A program made the position numbers and the translations under genes. The notes beneath the pieces were generated by a model. It worked only from the letters and a program-made list of their open reading frames with translations. It was not told the origin of the DNA and ran no database searches. Shown one piece after another: positions 34,100 to 43,151 of a DNA stretch of 64,000 nt. Within the stretch, counting starts at the first letter, position 1, and every line of letters starts with the position of its first letter. This stretch comes from JAXDBM01 sp963709485 (GTDB taxonomy: Bacteria; Desulfobacterota; Syntrophia; Syntrophales; Fen-1087): contig CAVPWE010000007.1 of assembly GCA_963709485.1 (NCBI GenBank), positions 434,001-498,000 of the forward strand, given 5' to 3'.

Positions 34100-35644
34100 T
34101 CAGGAGAGCAGAAGCTGGTTGTCCCTGGACCGCGATTCCCCGATGCTGGTCACTGTGATGGCGGGTCGGCCGAGGACGGGGCACTTGGTCTCGCAGATGC
34201 CGCAGCCGATGCAGAGATCCAGGTCCACATGGGGCTGTTTCAGAATTTGCTCCCGACCGTCCCGGTCTCTGACCCGGACCTCTTCGAACCGGATCGCCTT
34301 CTTCGGAGTGGGGCAGACCTCCTCGCAGACGATGCAGGACATGCCATGGGCAAAGGGAAGGCAACGGCTCTGATCGATCATGGCGAGGCCGATCTTGACC
34401 TTTGCCTTTTCGTCAGGGGAGAGATTCCGGATGGCGCCGGTCGGACAGACCTGGCCGCAGAGGGTGCAGCGGTACTCGCAGTAGCCGATCCGCGGCACCA
34501 GAACCGGCGACCAGATCCCCTCCAGGTCCGCCTCCAGAAGCGCGGGCTGCAGCCCGTTGGTCACGCACACCTTCATGCACTCCCCGCACTTGACGCAGCG
34601 CTTCAGGAATTCCCTTTCCTCCCGGGATCCCGGCGGGCGGATGAGCTGCGGATCGGCGGCGCCCGCTTTTTTCAGCGGCGTGATTCGAAGGGCGGGAACG
34701 GCGATCGCACCGGCGAGGGCGGATCCGATGACTCTTCTGCGGCCGAGATCCAGGGCCGTGCCGGATGCGTTTGCGGAGAAGCCGAACCGGACCGCATTTT
34801 TCGGGCAGACGTCGTCGCAGTTCATGCAGGCCAAACATTCCTGCTTGATCCACTTGTCCTTAAGGTCCGGACCGGCCGCGCCCTGGCAGGACCCCAGGCA
34901 GACACCGCAGCCGTCGCAGCCCTCGCTGACGGACCGCTTCAGCAGCGCGTATCTGGAAAGAAGACCGAGCAGAGCGCCCAGCGGACAGAGGTATTTGCAC
35001 CAGAACCGCCGCTCCTGAAGGTTCAGGGCCAGGATGCCCAGAAAGACCAGTCCCGTGAAAACAGCCTGCCTGAAGAAAGGCTGCTGAAAGGACAGGAAAC
35101 CCTTTTTCAGGAGACCGTAGATCCACTCGGACGCGTCGGTGACGAGGGGAAGATGCCAGGCGTAAAGGATGTCGAAGGCGCTGACCGTGACGTACTGGAA
35201 CATCGGGTAGACGGCCAGGGACAGGGAGCGGATCAGAAGGGCGATGGGGTCCATGACGCCTGCCGGCTGCAGGGTGAAGACCGCTGCGACCACGATAAAA
35301 ATCAGGATGTAATATTTCCAGCGGTAGGCGTTGAACGGCTTTGCCGGAGGGCGCTTTTTTTTCAGGGAACCAGCCAGGTTGTGCAGGGTGCCCAGCGGGC
35401 AGACCCAGCCGCAGAAGACCCGGCCCAGGAAAACCGTTGCCAGGATCACGAGGAGGGCGAGGAGAAAGGGGAAATCGAGCTGCCGGCTCGAAAGGGCCGT
35501 GGTGATGAAGATCAGCGGGTCGGCGTCCAGAAAGATCTTGACGGGGTAGCCCAGCTCGTTCGCACCCTTGGACTCGGTCTGCAGAAAGAGCCACAGAAAG
35601 ATCAGCAGGAAAACAGCCTGGGTGAGTCTTCTGATTTTTGTCAT
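34100..35644 (-). CDS. Polyferredoxin membrane protein (NapH-like)
   Basis: 514-residue electron-transfer protein. The N-terminal half has several membrane helices with two NapH-type cysteine pairs (RVFCGWVCPLGTLH and FWCKYLCPLGALLG). The C-terminal half carries multiple 4Fe-4S motifs: CDGCGVCLGSC, CLACMNCDDVCP, CVKCGECMKVC, CTLCGQVCP, CIVCEEVCP and CIGCGICETKCP. A Tat-like segment (LGRRRVIGSALAGAIAVPAL) lies between, so part may be periplasmic. The ATG at 35644 is two bases after the DUF362 stop. It probably moves electrons between quinol and a partner protein; partner unknown. Confidence 0.9.
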   Translation of the reverse strand: MTKIRRLTQAVFLLIFLWLFLQTESKGANELGYPVKIFLDADPLIFITTALSSRQLDFPFLLALLVILATVFLGRVFCGWVCPLGTLHNLAGSLKKKRPPAKPFNAYRWKYYILIFIVVAAVFTLQPAGVMDPIALLIRSLSLAVYPMFQYVTVSAFDILYAWHLPLVTDASEWIYGLLKKGFLSFQQPFFRQAVFTGLVFLGILALNLQERRFWCKYLCPLGALLGLLSRYALLKRSVSEGCDGCGVCLGSCQGAAGPDLKDKWIKQECLACMNCDDVCPKNAVRFGFSANASGTALDLGRRRVIGSALAGAIAVPALRITPLKKAGAADPQLIRPPGSREEREFLKRCVKCGECMKVCVTNGLQPALLEADLEGIWSPVLVPRIGYCEYRCTLCGQVCPTGAIRNLSPDEKAKVKIGLAMIDQSRCLPFAHGMSCIVCEEVCPTPKKAIRFEEVRVRDRDGREQILKQPHVDLDLCIGCGICETKCPVLGRPAITVTSIGESRSRDNQLLLS

Positions 35645-35646
35645 CG

Positions 35647-36549
35647 TTACAGGGTGATTCGCTTGATTTTCATTCCGGCCAGGTCCATGCTGCCCAGCCG
35701 CATCTGGTGTCCGAGACGAACACAGCCCAGATCGGCGGGCTTCAGACCGAAGAGGGTCGCGCCGAAGGCATCGACCGCCACGGCGTCCGTCCCGGCCACG
35801 ACGGTGTTGAGCAGCTTCACGTCGGCGAGGTCTCCACCCTGGGGACCGTTGTCCGTCAGGATCCGGACGGCATCGAGGATGGTCAGCGCGGGCTTGATGA
35901 ACCCGGCGAGGTCCACGAGGCTTTCGTCGATGCGCTGGTGGATCCGGCCCCGCCATCCGCCCATCACCCCCATCCAGTTCTTCATGCCCAGGGTCAGCCG
36001 GGCAATCCCGTGGGTTTTGGCAATGGGGACGTTGATCACCTTGTCGGCCTCGATCACCTCGGTGTAGAGGGGCCATGTTTTCAGCGTCAAACCGTTGATC
36101 CGCATGTCCTTGAATTTCCGTTCGTCCATGAAGCCGACGGCAGCCCCGGCCGCCGCGGCCGCGTCGGCGATGCCGCTCTGCTTGTAGGTCCGCCGCGCGT
36201 CGCTCACGGGATGGTCGAACACCTTGACCTTCTTTGCGCCGGCTTCGAGGCAGAGGCGGACCACGGCGGCGACCACTTCGGGATTCGTGTTGGCGGCATA
36301 TTCCGGCGTCCGGTCCCAGCCGATGTTCGGCTTCACGACGACCACGTCGCCCCGGGAAACGAATCGTCTCATGCCGCCCAGTGCGTCAACGGCGGCCCCT
36401 GTGATCCTTGCCGGCGGCGTTCCGCGGACCACCGCCAGGTCCGGCCCCTGCGCGGCCTGAAGGGCGGTCAGGACCGGATCCAGCCCGGCGGGCAGGCTGA
36501 TGGCCGCGCCGGTGATCAATGCCGATTTCATGAAGTCCCTGCGGTTCAT
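35647..36549 (-). CDS. DUF362 domain protein with Tat signal
   Basis: 300-residue DUF362 protein. It starts MNRRDFMKSALITGAAI, a twin-arginine signal (RRDFMK), so it is exported folded, probably with a cofactor. The DUF362 core shows VVVKPNIGWDRTPEYAANTNPEVV, VFDHPVSDARRTYKQSG, INVPIAKTHG and VAGTDAVAVDAFGATL. Its stop is followed by the polyferredoxin gene, a frequent partner. Start overlaps the phosphoesterase stop (ATGA) and has GAGGAG. The function of DUF362 is unknown; an iron-sulfur role is suspected. Confidence 0.92.
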   Translation of the reverse strand: MNRRDFMKSALITGAAISLPAGLDPVLTALQAAQGPDLAVVRGTPPARITGAAVDALGGMRRFVSRGDVVVVKPNIGWDRTPEYAANTNPEVVAAVVRLCLEAGAKKVKVFDHPVSDARRTYKQSGIADAAAAAGAAVGFMDERKFKDMRINGLTLKTWPLYTEVIEADKVINVPIAKTHGIARLTLGMKNWMGVMGGWRGRIHQRIDESLVDLAGFIKPALTILDAVRILTDNGPQGGDLADVKLLNTVVAGTDAVAVDAFGATLFGLKPADLGCVRLGHQMRLGSMDLAGMKIKRITL

Positions 36550-37712
36550 TTTTTCTCCTCTTGGTATAGCAAATCGATGACCGTCACTTCCGGGGCGGCG
36601 AGGAACCGGACGGGCGGCCCCCATGTCCCCGTTCCCCGGCTTACGTAAAGGCGGGCGTTCTCCGGCAGCTCGAAATCGCCCGCATGGTAGGGAAAAACAA
36701 GCCCGGTCAGCAGGCTGAAGGGAAAGATCTGTCCCCGGTGGGTGTGTCCGGAAAGCTGAAGATCGTAAAGCCCCAGTGTCTCCCGATCCGGGATCGGTTT
36801 GTGCTTGAGGAGAAGCGTAAAGCGCTCTTTCGGAATTTCCGCCAGCAGCTTTTTTTCAGTCGGGTATCGATGCATGCCGAAACCCATTCCCGCCGGGTCG
36901 TCCACGCCGGCAATATGGATCAGACCCGCCACCGTCAGGGCCTCGCCGCGCAGCACCCGGAATCCCGAGCTGTGGTGAAAGGCCATGGCCTGTTCGATGC
37001 CCGCGTAGAACTCGTGATTTCCCGTTACGGCGTACTTTCCGTATTTCGGCCGGATATCCTCAAAAAGCCGGGCGGACGGCATCAGGTTGTCGATCTGTCC
37101 GTCCAATAGATCCCCCGTGGAGACCAGGATGTCCGGATCGGCCTGCCGGACTTTGTCGACGATTTTTTCCAGGCGGTCTCCGTGGACGATCATGCCGATG
37201 TGGACATCTGAGATCTGGACGATCCGGATTCTGCCCGCCTCCCGGGGGATTTTCGCTGATCCGACGGTGATCCGTTCCGTCCGGATGTTTTTTGCCTCAT
37301 GGTATCCGTAGGCGTTGAGGGACAGGGACACGAGCATCGGGATGAGGAAGAGCTGGATGGGAGAGGGCGTCAGGGACGACAGATTCCCCTGCGTGATCCG
37401 GCCGGCCACGTATATCAGCATGCGGTATGCGTCCAGGAGAAGGGACACGGAGAAGAAGAGCAGCAGAATGCCCATCCAGATGTAGCCGATGTAAGAGAGA
37501 AGACAAGCGGCGCCCTCGTAACCGAGGCGCTCTGACACCCGGACCAGCACCGGGGCCAACACCATGAAGGCCATCAGGATGATCAGGACGGCCTGAGCGG
37601 CGGCTGCCGGGTGAAAGGCCCCCTTGACTTTGAGGAAGAAATACCCGTGAAGGCTGCCGTAGAGGATGAAAAAAGTGAGCAGGAAAAGGATCACGTACGG
37701 TTCGACTCCCAT
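36546..37712 (-). CDS. Membrane-bound metallophosphoesterase
   Basis: 388-residue protein. Four or five N-terminal helices (to about residue 140) are followed by a calcineurin-like phosphoesterase domain with all metal motifs: ISDVHIG, STGDLLDGQ, VTGNHEFY and SGHTHRGQ. The domain faces the cytoplasm or periplasm depending on topology, which I cannot settle. It heads the phosphoesterase-DUF362-polyferredoxin operon. UDP-diacylglucosamine or cell-wall lipid substrates are known for relatives (YkuE/LpxH-like); here the substrate is unknown. Confidence 0.9.
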   Translation of the reverse strand: MGVEPYVILFLLTFFILYGSLHGYFFLKVKGAFHPAAAAQAVLIILMAFMVLAPVLVRVSERLGYEGAACLLSYIGYIWMGILLLFFSVSLLLDAYRMLIYVAGRITQGNLSSLTPSPIQLFLIPMLVSLSLNAYGYHEAKNIRTERITVGSAKIPREAGRIRIVQISDVHIGMIVHGDRLEKIVDKVRQADPDILVSTGDLLDGQIDNLMPSARLFEDIRPKYGKYAVTGNHEFYAGIEQAMAFHHSSGFRVLRGEALTVAGLIHIAGVDDPAGMGFGMHRYPTEKKLLAEIPKERFTLLLKHKPIPDRETLGLYDLQLSGHTHRGQIFPFSLLTGLVFPYHAGDFELPENARLYVSRGTGTWGPPVRFLAAPEVTVIDLLYQEEKK

Positions 37713-37831
37713 GTCAGTTGCGATAAAATTCTTGCGGAAAGCCCCGGCCTTGCCCCGGGGACCGTTCTGCAGCAAAATTCGATCCGCCGCCGGCGAAGCC
37801 TTCGATCGTGCAGGAGTTGTGCATCGGTTGT

Positions 37832-38572
37832 TTATGCGCCCCAGACATTGCGGGCGAACAGCGGATAGGCCTGCTTCATTTTCTCCCGAACCGGCCCCCG
37901 GAGGATGGCCAGGTCCGCCTCGCCGAGAGGATCGTGCGTGGGGATGTCTCTTTCCCCGATGTCCAGATCGAAGCCGGTGTTCTCCACAACCCGCTCCACC
38001 GTGACACCGGGATAGACGTAGTCCAAGACAATCCGGCCGCGGTCCCGGTCGAAGGCCATGACGCACAGCGGCGTCACCACATGACTCAGGACACCCCTGC
38101 GCCAGGGAGTGATCCCGGCCTCGTCGAAGGCGGTGGCGTTGACGAAATCCGCCCTGGGGACGAAGATTTTCGGAGTGTGGGTGTTCGCAAAGAGGATTGT
38201 CCGTCCGCTCATCGCGTAGAGCATGGAGGAGCCGGCGCCGCCGGGCAGCCTCAAGGTCGGCCGGCGGTAATCGCCCAGGGCGGAAAGGTTGATGCCGCCT
38301 TGCTGGTCGATCTGGATCCCGGAGAGAAAGAACACATCGATCTTCCCCTGCTGGGCCAGTCCGAAAATCTCGTGAAACCCTTCGGACAGCCGGCTGTCCG
38401 GGTCCCCGTAGACGATCAGTTCCAAGTCCGGCGCATGGGTGTGTTTCGCCAGGAAGCAGCCGGCGGCCGGAACGGGGGACAGTGTCCCCGTGGCGACGCG
38501 CTCGCCGTTTCTCAGGAGCCGGGCGATTGCGCCGATCATCCGTTCGAAAGGATGGATGCTCTTATTTTTCAT
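37832..38572 (-). CDS. CoA-transferase beta-type subunit (second pair)
   Basis: 246-residue CoA-transferase family I subunit. Family features are GERVATGTLSPVPAAGCFLAKHTHAPDL, FFLSGIQIDQQGGINLSALGDYRRP, LPGGAGSS and VYPGVTVERVVENTGFDLDIG. The catalytic-Glu segment is altered: where VYESG is expected this has VYGDPDS, so the usual Glu is missing. It overlaps the alpha subunit by 11 bases. Relatives such as IpdB lack the thioester Glu and act as hydrolases on CoA rings; that comparison is inference. Confidence 0.85.
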   Translation of the reverse strand: MKNKSIHPFERMIGAIARLLRNGERVATGTLSPVPAAGCFLAKHTHAPDLELIVYGDPDSRLSEGFHEIFGLAQQGKIDVFFLSGIQIDQQGGINLSALGDYRRPTLRLPGGAGSSMLYAMSGRTILFANTHTPKIFVPRADFVNATAFDEAGITPWRRGVLSHVVTPLCVMAFDRDRGRIVLDYVYPGVTVERVVENTGFDLDIGERDIPTHDPLGEADLAILRGPVREKMKQAYPLFARNVWGA

Positions 38573-39416
38573 CTGCCCTGAACCCCACGGTTGCCAGGTA
38601 CGCGCTGTGGTCCTTCGGCGCGAGAATGTATTTTTCCAGATACTGCTGAAAGGACTCCTCTTCCCTTGCCGCCGCCACATAGGCGGTTATGTGCCTTTCA
38701 TCGATTCCGTAAAGCCCCGGGCAGCCGGTCGGATGCGCCCCCCCGGGGGCGGGCACGACGGCGTCGATGTGGACGGCCGCCACATAGACTTCGTGGGGGC
38801 CGGGCAGGAGCCGGTCCGGATCAACCAGCTCTTCGACGACGGCGATGGTTTTTTTCGCGGCCATGGCCAGCATGCGGTCGTTCCGGTCGCTCCGGGTCGT
38901 CACACCGCCGCCCCGCTCGCCCCGGGTCGCATGGATGACGGCCACATCCGGCATGATGGGGGGCACGACGACGTATTCGATCCCGGTATAGGGGTCTTTG
39001 ACCGTTTTCAGGTCCGGCCGGATTTTCATGTAGTCCGACCCCAGAAACCCGAAGACGGGGATAAAGGGCAGGTTGTGGACTCCAGCCTGGAGCCCCAGAA
39101 GCAACCCCGGTCAGATGGTCTCCAGCAGCTTCAGTTCGCCCCGCTCGACCTTCCTTCTGAAACAGGGCGCCAGGCCGAATTCGTCGAGGACGATCTGGGG
39201 GAACTGGACCGTCTCCACGCATCCGGCGCCGATCATCAGGTCGGCCACATACCCGCCCGTCAGGACCGGCGTAAGGGTCAACCCGCGGACGCCCCTGCGG
39301 ATGACCTCCCGAATGACGGGCATGGGGTTCATGGTCATGCCGGCGCCGACGCCCAGGTGGATGCCGTCTCCGATCATGGCAGCCGCTTCCGCGGCCGTCA
39401 TCCGCTTGTCTTTCAT
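38562..39416 (-). CDS. CoA-transferase alpha-type subunit interrupted by in-frame TGA (Sec candidate or pseudogene)
   Basis: 284-codon subunit (if TGA is read through). The first part, MKDKRMTAAEAAAMIGDGIH to GELKLLETI, ends at a TGA at 39111-39113 (codon 102); the same frame continues without shift as PGLLLGLQAGVHNLPFIPVFGF with clear family similarity to the end. AAAGGA precedes the ATG at 39416. The TGA is followed after 15 bases by an 8-base-pair hairpin (39095-39077) with a GGC loop, at the distance used by bacterial SECIS elements. A nonsense mutation or sequencing error is the plain alternative. It forms a pair with the gene just downstream. Confidence 0.75.
39077..39095 (-). promoter_or_regulatory. 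SECIS-like hairpin after the CoA-transferase TGA
   Basis: On the minus strand GGGCTCCA pairs with TGGAGTCC (one G-U) around a GGC loop, 24-26 bases after the TGA. Distance and loop fit known bacterial SECIS rules; no bulged base is evident. Weak evidence by itself. Confidence 0.35.
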
Positions 39417-39672
39417 GCCCCGATCCTTTCCGCCGTGCTGGTTGAATGACAAAGACTAAATGGAAATTATCGCACTGTCAATGGAAATCCCCGTCAGACT
39501 CCCTCCATGAGATGCCCGACGCGCCGACTGAAGAAGAACGGTTGCCTGCGCGCTCGACTGTGCGAAGTTGTTCGGGTTCGTGAAGGCGGCTGGGGAATTT
39601 TGATTTGACACCGGTCCTGAAAAAGTGGAAGAAAAGAAAGTTCTGGATTCGATTCAACGGGAGAGGTGTGTC

Positions 39673-40368
39673 ATGGCAGCAGCGACGACGGGAGAATTTG
39701 AAGTATATCTGCAACCCACCCCTTTTATCGACAGCGATCACCCCGAGGTCGTTCGCTTTGCGAAGGCCGCGTCGGGAGACGCCGCAACCCCGGCGGACCA
39801 GGCCGTCCGTATCTTCAGCGCCGTCCGCGACGGGATCAAATACGACCCCTATTGCATTGACCTGGCGCGGGACCGGTTCAAGGCCAGCGTGGTTCTTGAG
39901 AAGAAGTCCGGTTACTGCGTTGAAAAAGCGCTGTTGCTGGCCGCGGCAGCCCGCGTCCTGGGCATTCCGGGCCGCCTGCGGTTCGCCGATGTCCGGAACC
40001 ATCTGACCACCCAGCGGCTGAAAGAGCTCATGAAGACCGACCTGTTCATCTTCCACGGCTACACGGAGATGCACCTGAACGGACGCTGGGTCAAGGCCAC
40101 GCCGACCTTCAACCTCTCCCTCTGCGAGCGCTTCGGCGTCAAGCCCCTGGATTTCGACGGCGTGCACGATGCGATCTTCCACGAATTCGACCGCAGGGGG
40201 AACCGGCACATGGAATATGTCCACGATCACGGGCCCTTTGCCGATCTGCCCTACGATGTCATCATGGAATCCTTCCGGAAGCACTATCCCATGTATTTTG
40301 ATCAGGACAAGGCCGCCACAGCCGGCAATTTCGAGGAGGAGGCTCTGAAGGAGCGTCAGCCGTCCTGA
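39673..40368 (+). CDS. Transglutaminase-like protein
   Basis: 231-residue transglutaminase-fold protein. The catalytic cysteine is in KSGYCVEKALLLAAAARVLGIP, the His in IFHGYTEM, and the third position lies in VKATPTFN, where most members have Asp; this subfamily often has a Thr/Ala form, so activity is uncertain. No signal peptide. ATG at 39673 has GGGAGAGG; a GTG start 16 codons earlier is possible. It is divergent from the second CoA-transferase pair. Substrate unknown. Confidence 0.85.
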   Translation: MAAATTGEFEVYLQPTPFIDSDHPEVVRFAKAASGDAATPADQAVRIFSAVRDGIKYDPYCIDLARDRFKASVVLEKKSGYCVEKALLLAAAARVLGIPGRLRFADVRNHLTTQRLKELMKTDLFIFHGYTEMHLNGRWVKATPTFNLSLCERFGVKPLDFDGVHDAIFHEFDRRGNRHMEYVHDHGPFADLPYDVIMESFRKHYPMYFDQDKAATAGNFEEEALKERQPS

Positions 40369-40389
40369 TCGGGATCAGAATCTCAGCGT

Positions 40390-40944
40390 CAGTGGTACTG
40401 GACCGGCGCGACCGACATGGTCTGCCTGCGCGACGCGCTCGCGCAGACACTTGCGCACGGCTACGCCCACCACATCCAGCGCCTAATGGTCACTGGCCTG
40501 TACGCGCTGATGCTGGGTGTTCAGCCCCGGCAGGTTCATGCCTGGTACCTGGCGGTATACGTCGATGCCGTGGAATGGGTCGAGCTGCCCAACACCCTGG
40601 GCATGAGCCAGTACGCCGATGGCGGCGTGATGGGCAGCAAACCCTACATTGCCACCGGCAAGTACATCCAGCGCATGAGCCCGTATTGCAAGGGTTGCCG
40701 CTACGACCCGGCGCAGCGCAGCGGCGACAGCGCCTGCCCGTTCACCACCCTGTACTGGGACTTTCTGATGCGCCACGAGGCAACGCTGGTGAAGAACCCG
40801 CGAATGGCGCTGCAGGTGAAGAACGTGGTGCGCCTGACCGACGCGCAGAAGCAAGCGGTGAGCGAACGTGTGGCGGCCATCCGCCGTGGCGAGGTCGGCG
40901 TGGGGGTGGCCGTCGAGGCTGCCGGGACCGTTCAGCATGGCTGA
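40390..40944 (+). pseudogene. C-terminal fragment of a bacterial (6-4) photolyase / FeS cryptochrome
   Basis: About 185 residues of the C-terminal FAD-binding part of the PhrB/FeS-BCP photolyase family (full length about 500). It reads QWYWTGATDMVCLRD, HHIQRLMVTGLYALML, ELPNTLGMSQYADGG, YCKGCRYDP and SACPFTTLYWDF. The four cysteines that ligate the 4Fe-4S cluster in PhrB (MVC, YC..C and AC) are all present. The N-terminal two thirds are missing; similarity starts abruptly 21 bases after the transglutaminase stop. No start codon or ribosome site fits; a remnant. Its sequence is close to gammaproteobacterial forms, suggesting transfer. Confidence 0.75.
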
Positions 40945-41208
40945 GACCTTTGCGAAAGGTGAGTGATGAAAAATGGAAAGTATGTATCACAATCTATCGT
41001 AATCTTTTGAAGCGGCTTTTGACGTTAATAGTGTAAACATCAAGGGCTTGGTGCCTTAAATTCGATTCATCCGGTTAATGCGCGCATTTGACTTGAGAAC
41101 AACAGACATTAAACATAGTGCGTGGAAATAATTGACATTCAAAACGGACTTTTCTATCATTTCCCTGTAAGAAAGTACTGTCTTATCAAAAAGCTGGAGC
41201 AGCAGGCG

Positions 41209-42024
41209 ATGACACTTCCCTTGTCACCATTTCGTATCCTGATCGTTGTTTCTTTTTTCATTGCTGTATTGGTCTCTTTCGAGATTCTTTCATTCGTTTC
41301 CAGGGTGAACACGGGTCGGGGTCTTGCGAAAGCCAGCGTGCCCTTTGAGGTCAGGGTAAAGGAGGCGAAGCGGAGGGTTCTTGTGATCGGGGATAGTACG
41401 GGTGTCGGCACAGGGGCTTCTGATTCGGCGGATTCCGTAGCGGGGCGAATCGCCCGGGACTATCCGGGAACGGAGATCATCAATCGGGCCCAGGACGGGG
41501 CCAAGGTGGAGGACATTTCTAAACAGATGAAGGATTTCAGAAAGGGGGAATTTGACCTGGTCCTTTTGCAGGTCGGGGGTAACGATATCATCCGTTTCAC
41601 CGACCTGGGCGGGCTGAATAATTCGATCACCGAGGTCCTCCACCTATCCAATGATAAAGGCGGGAAGGTCATTTTCATGAGCACGGGCAATGTGGGTCTT
41701 GCACCTGTCTTCTTTCCCCCGGTTAACTGGATCTACTCCTGGAGGACGCGAAAAGTCCGGGCGATATTCATGGCCGTATCGCAAAGAGAGAAAATTGAAT
41801 ATATTGATCTTTTTAAAGAAAGAGACGAAGACCCCTTCTTGAGGGATTCGGCAAAATTCTATGCCGCAGACACGCTTCATCCGGGGAGCGAAGGTTACCG
41901 GCTTTGGTATGAAGAGCTGAAGAGGCAGTCATCCATAGACATGATCCTCGGCCCAAAGGGAATGCATGGGTCTGAAAATATCTTGCCGCCATCTTTTGTA
42001 TCGAGACGATCTCAAGGATCGTAA
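41209..42024 (+). CDS. SGNH/GDSL-type hydrolase with N-terminal helix
   Basis: 271-residue esterase-like protein. An N-terminal helix (FRILIVVSFFIAVLVSFEIL) probably anchors or exports it. Block I is VLVIGDSTGVGTGAS with the catalytic Ser, block III LLQVGGNDI and block V TLHPGSEGY with Asp-x-x-His (DTLHPG). ATG at 41209 gives the membrane start; its ribosome site is weak. DNA is less GC-rich than the 0-40 kb part. A copy of its first 25 codons lies at 44466-44570. Function: probably carbohydrate or lipid ester hydrolase. Confidence 0.82.
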   Translation: MTLPLSPFRILIVVSFFIAVLVSFEILSFVSRVNTGRGLAKASVPFEVRVKEAKRRVLVIGDSTGVGTGASDSADSVAGRIARDYPGTEIINRAQDGAKVEDISKQMKDFRKGEFDLVLLQVGGNDIIRFTDLGGLNNSITEVLHLSNDKGGKVIFMSTGNVGLAPVFFPPVNWIYSWRTRKVRAIFMAVSQREKIEYIDLFKERDEDPFLRDSAKFYAADTLHPGSEGYRLWYEELKRQSSIDMILGPKGMHGSENILPPSFVSRRSQGS

Positions 42025-42524
42025 ACAGGCCAAGTCGGTATCGTTGATTCGGTGGAATCGGGAGAGGCTGAAGCAGCCAATGTTTTAAGTCACTTTACAG
42101 CCGGCAAGCTCAACAACTGTAACCTGAATCGAAACGATCCGTGCCTGGTCGGCCAATCCAATCTTTCGCCCTTTTTGCGTTTTGATCGGCTCGCAGCCCA
42201 AAAGTGACCTTGGAGGTCACAAAAGCACGGGCGGACCAGAAATCAAAGGATGCCTTGGTGCAAGAAAATACAGGTGTACGCCATCCCCGAAGAGGCTCTC
42301 GGCTCAGCGATTTGCCTCAATGATAAATGTGAATTGGAAGGCAGGGACCCGATCGGCTATGCCGGGATTGACTGTTCGATCGGGGGGCACAGGACAGCGC
42401 CTGATTTGAACGCCAGATCTTCGCAAAGGTTCGTTACATGAGTTACGGCGGGTGGCGGTCGAAGTTCGATGTCGAGGCCTACATAAAGCAAAACCGGTTT
42501 CAGGAGTGAGGGGGAGGTAGGAAC
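42025..42524. other. 500-base gap without a supported gene
   Basis: Between the SGNH gene and the TudS-like gene I find only short frames with no family similarity (the longest, 42250-42441, reads MPWCKKIQVYAIPEEALG and lacks a ribosome site). It may hold a decayed gene. The ribosome site GGGGGAGG at 42509-42516 belongs to the next gene. Confidence 0.5.
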
Positions 42525-43121
42525 ATGAGCAAAAAAGACAGAAAGATCATTATGATTGCGCAGTGCCTGGTCAATCCTTATTGCCGCGTACACATATTGG
42601 GGCAGAATTTTCCTTTGTCCCGACAGATCGTGGAGTACCTTATGGAGCAAAAAGTGGGCATCATCCAGTATCTCTGTCCGGAGACGACGGCTATGGGGCT
42701 GATGCGCAATCCCCAAGGCAGGCAACAGTATGATAGTATTTTTTTCCGGGACCATTGCAAGGATCTATTGAAAACCCCCTTGTTGATGGTTAGGGAATTC
42801 ATTAAGAACAATTACCGCTTGACCTGCTTTCTGGGGTTGGAGAACAGCCCCACCTGCGGCATTCACTGGGGTAAGCATAAAGTAAACCGTTATCAAACGG
42901 AGTCTCCCAATCCGGTGGATCATCCTTCCCCCGATGAACCTGTCCTCATGGGGATTATGGCCGAGATCCTGTCTGAGGAACTGGCAAAGGAAAATATCAA
43001 AGTGCCGTTCCTGGAGTTTCCCGCATTGTCACCACAGGATTCGGACAAAAGAAAAACCTTCTGGGAGGATTTGCGCAAGACCGTTGAGCCTGGCGTTGCG
43101 GAGTGGAAACATGCAGACTAA
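42525..43121 (+). CDS. TudS-like (DUF523-related) putative desulfidase
   Basis: 198-residue protein similar to the TudS/DUF523 family, which in TudS is a 4Fe-4S thiouracil desulfidase. Cysteines sit in the expected blocks: CLVNPYCRVH near the N-terminus, YLCPETTAMG in the middle and ENSPTCGIHWG after it. GLENSPTCG is the diagnostic block. GGGGGAGG precedes the ATG. The family assignment is by motif only, and the substrate is unknown. An IS630-type element begins ten bases after its stop. Confidence 0.72.
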   Translation: MSKKDRKIIMIAQCLVNPYCRVHILGQNFPLSRQIVEYLMEQKVGIIQYLCPETTAMGLMRNPQGRQQYDSIFFRDHCKDLLKTPLLMVREFIKNNYRLTCFLGLENSPTCGIHWGKHKVNRYQTESPNPVDHPSPDEPVLMGIMAEILSEELAKENIKVPFLEFPALSPQDSDKRKTFWEDLRKTVEPGVAEWKHAD

Positions 43122-43130
43122 GTACAGCGG

Positions 43131-43151
43131 TTCATAAATTCGGTTACGTAT
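43131..43151 (+). repeat. IS630 left inverted repeat
   Basis: TTCATAAAT, three variable bases, GTTACGTAT. It matches the right repeat in 19 of 21 positions. Confidence 0.82.

Noticed and set aside
34229..36067. Plus-strand frame opposite the polyferredoxin and DUF362 genes
   Set aside because: Antisense shadow of a high-GC gene; no motif.
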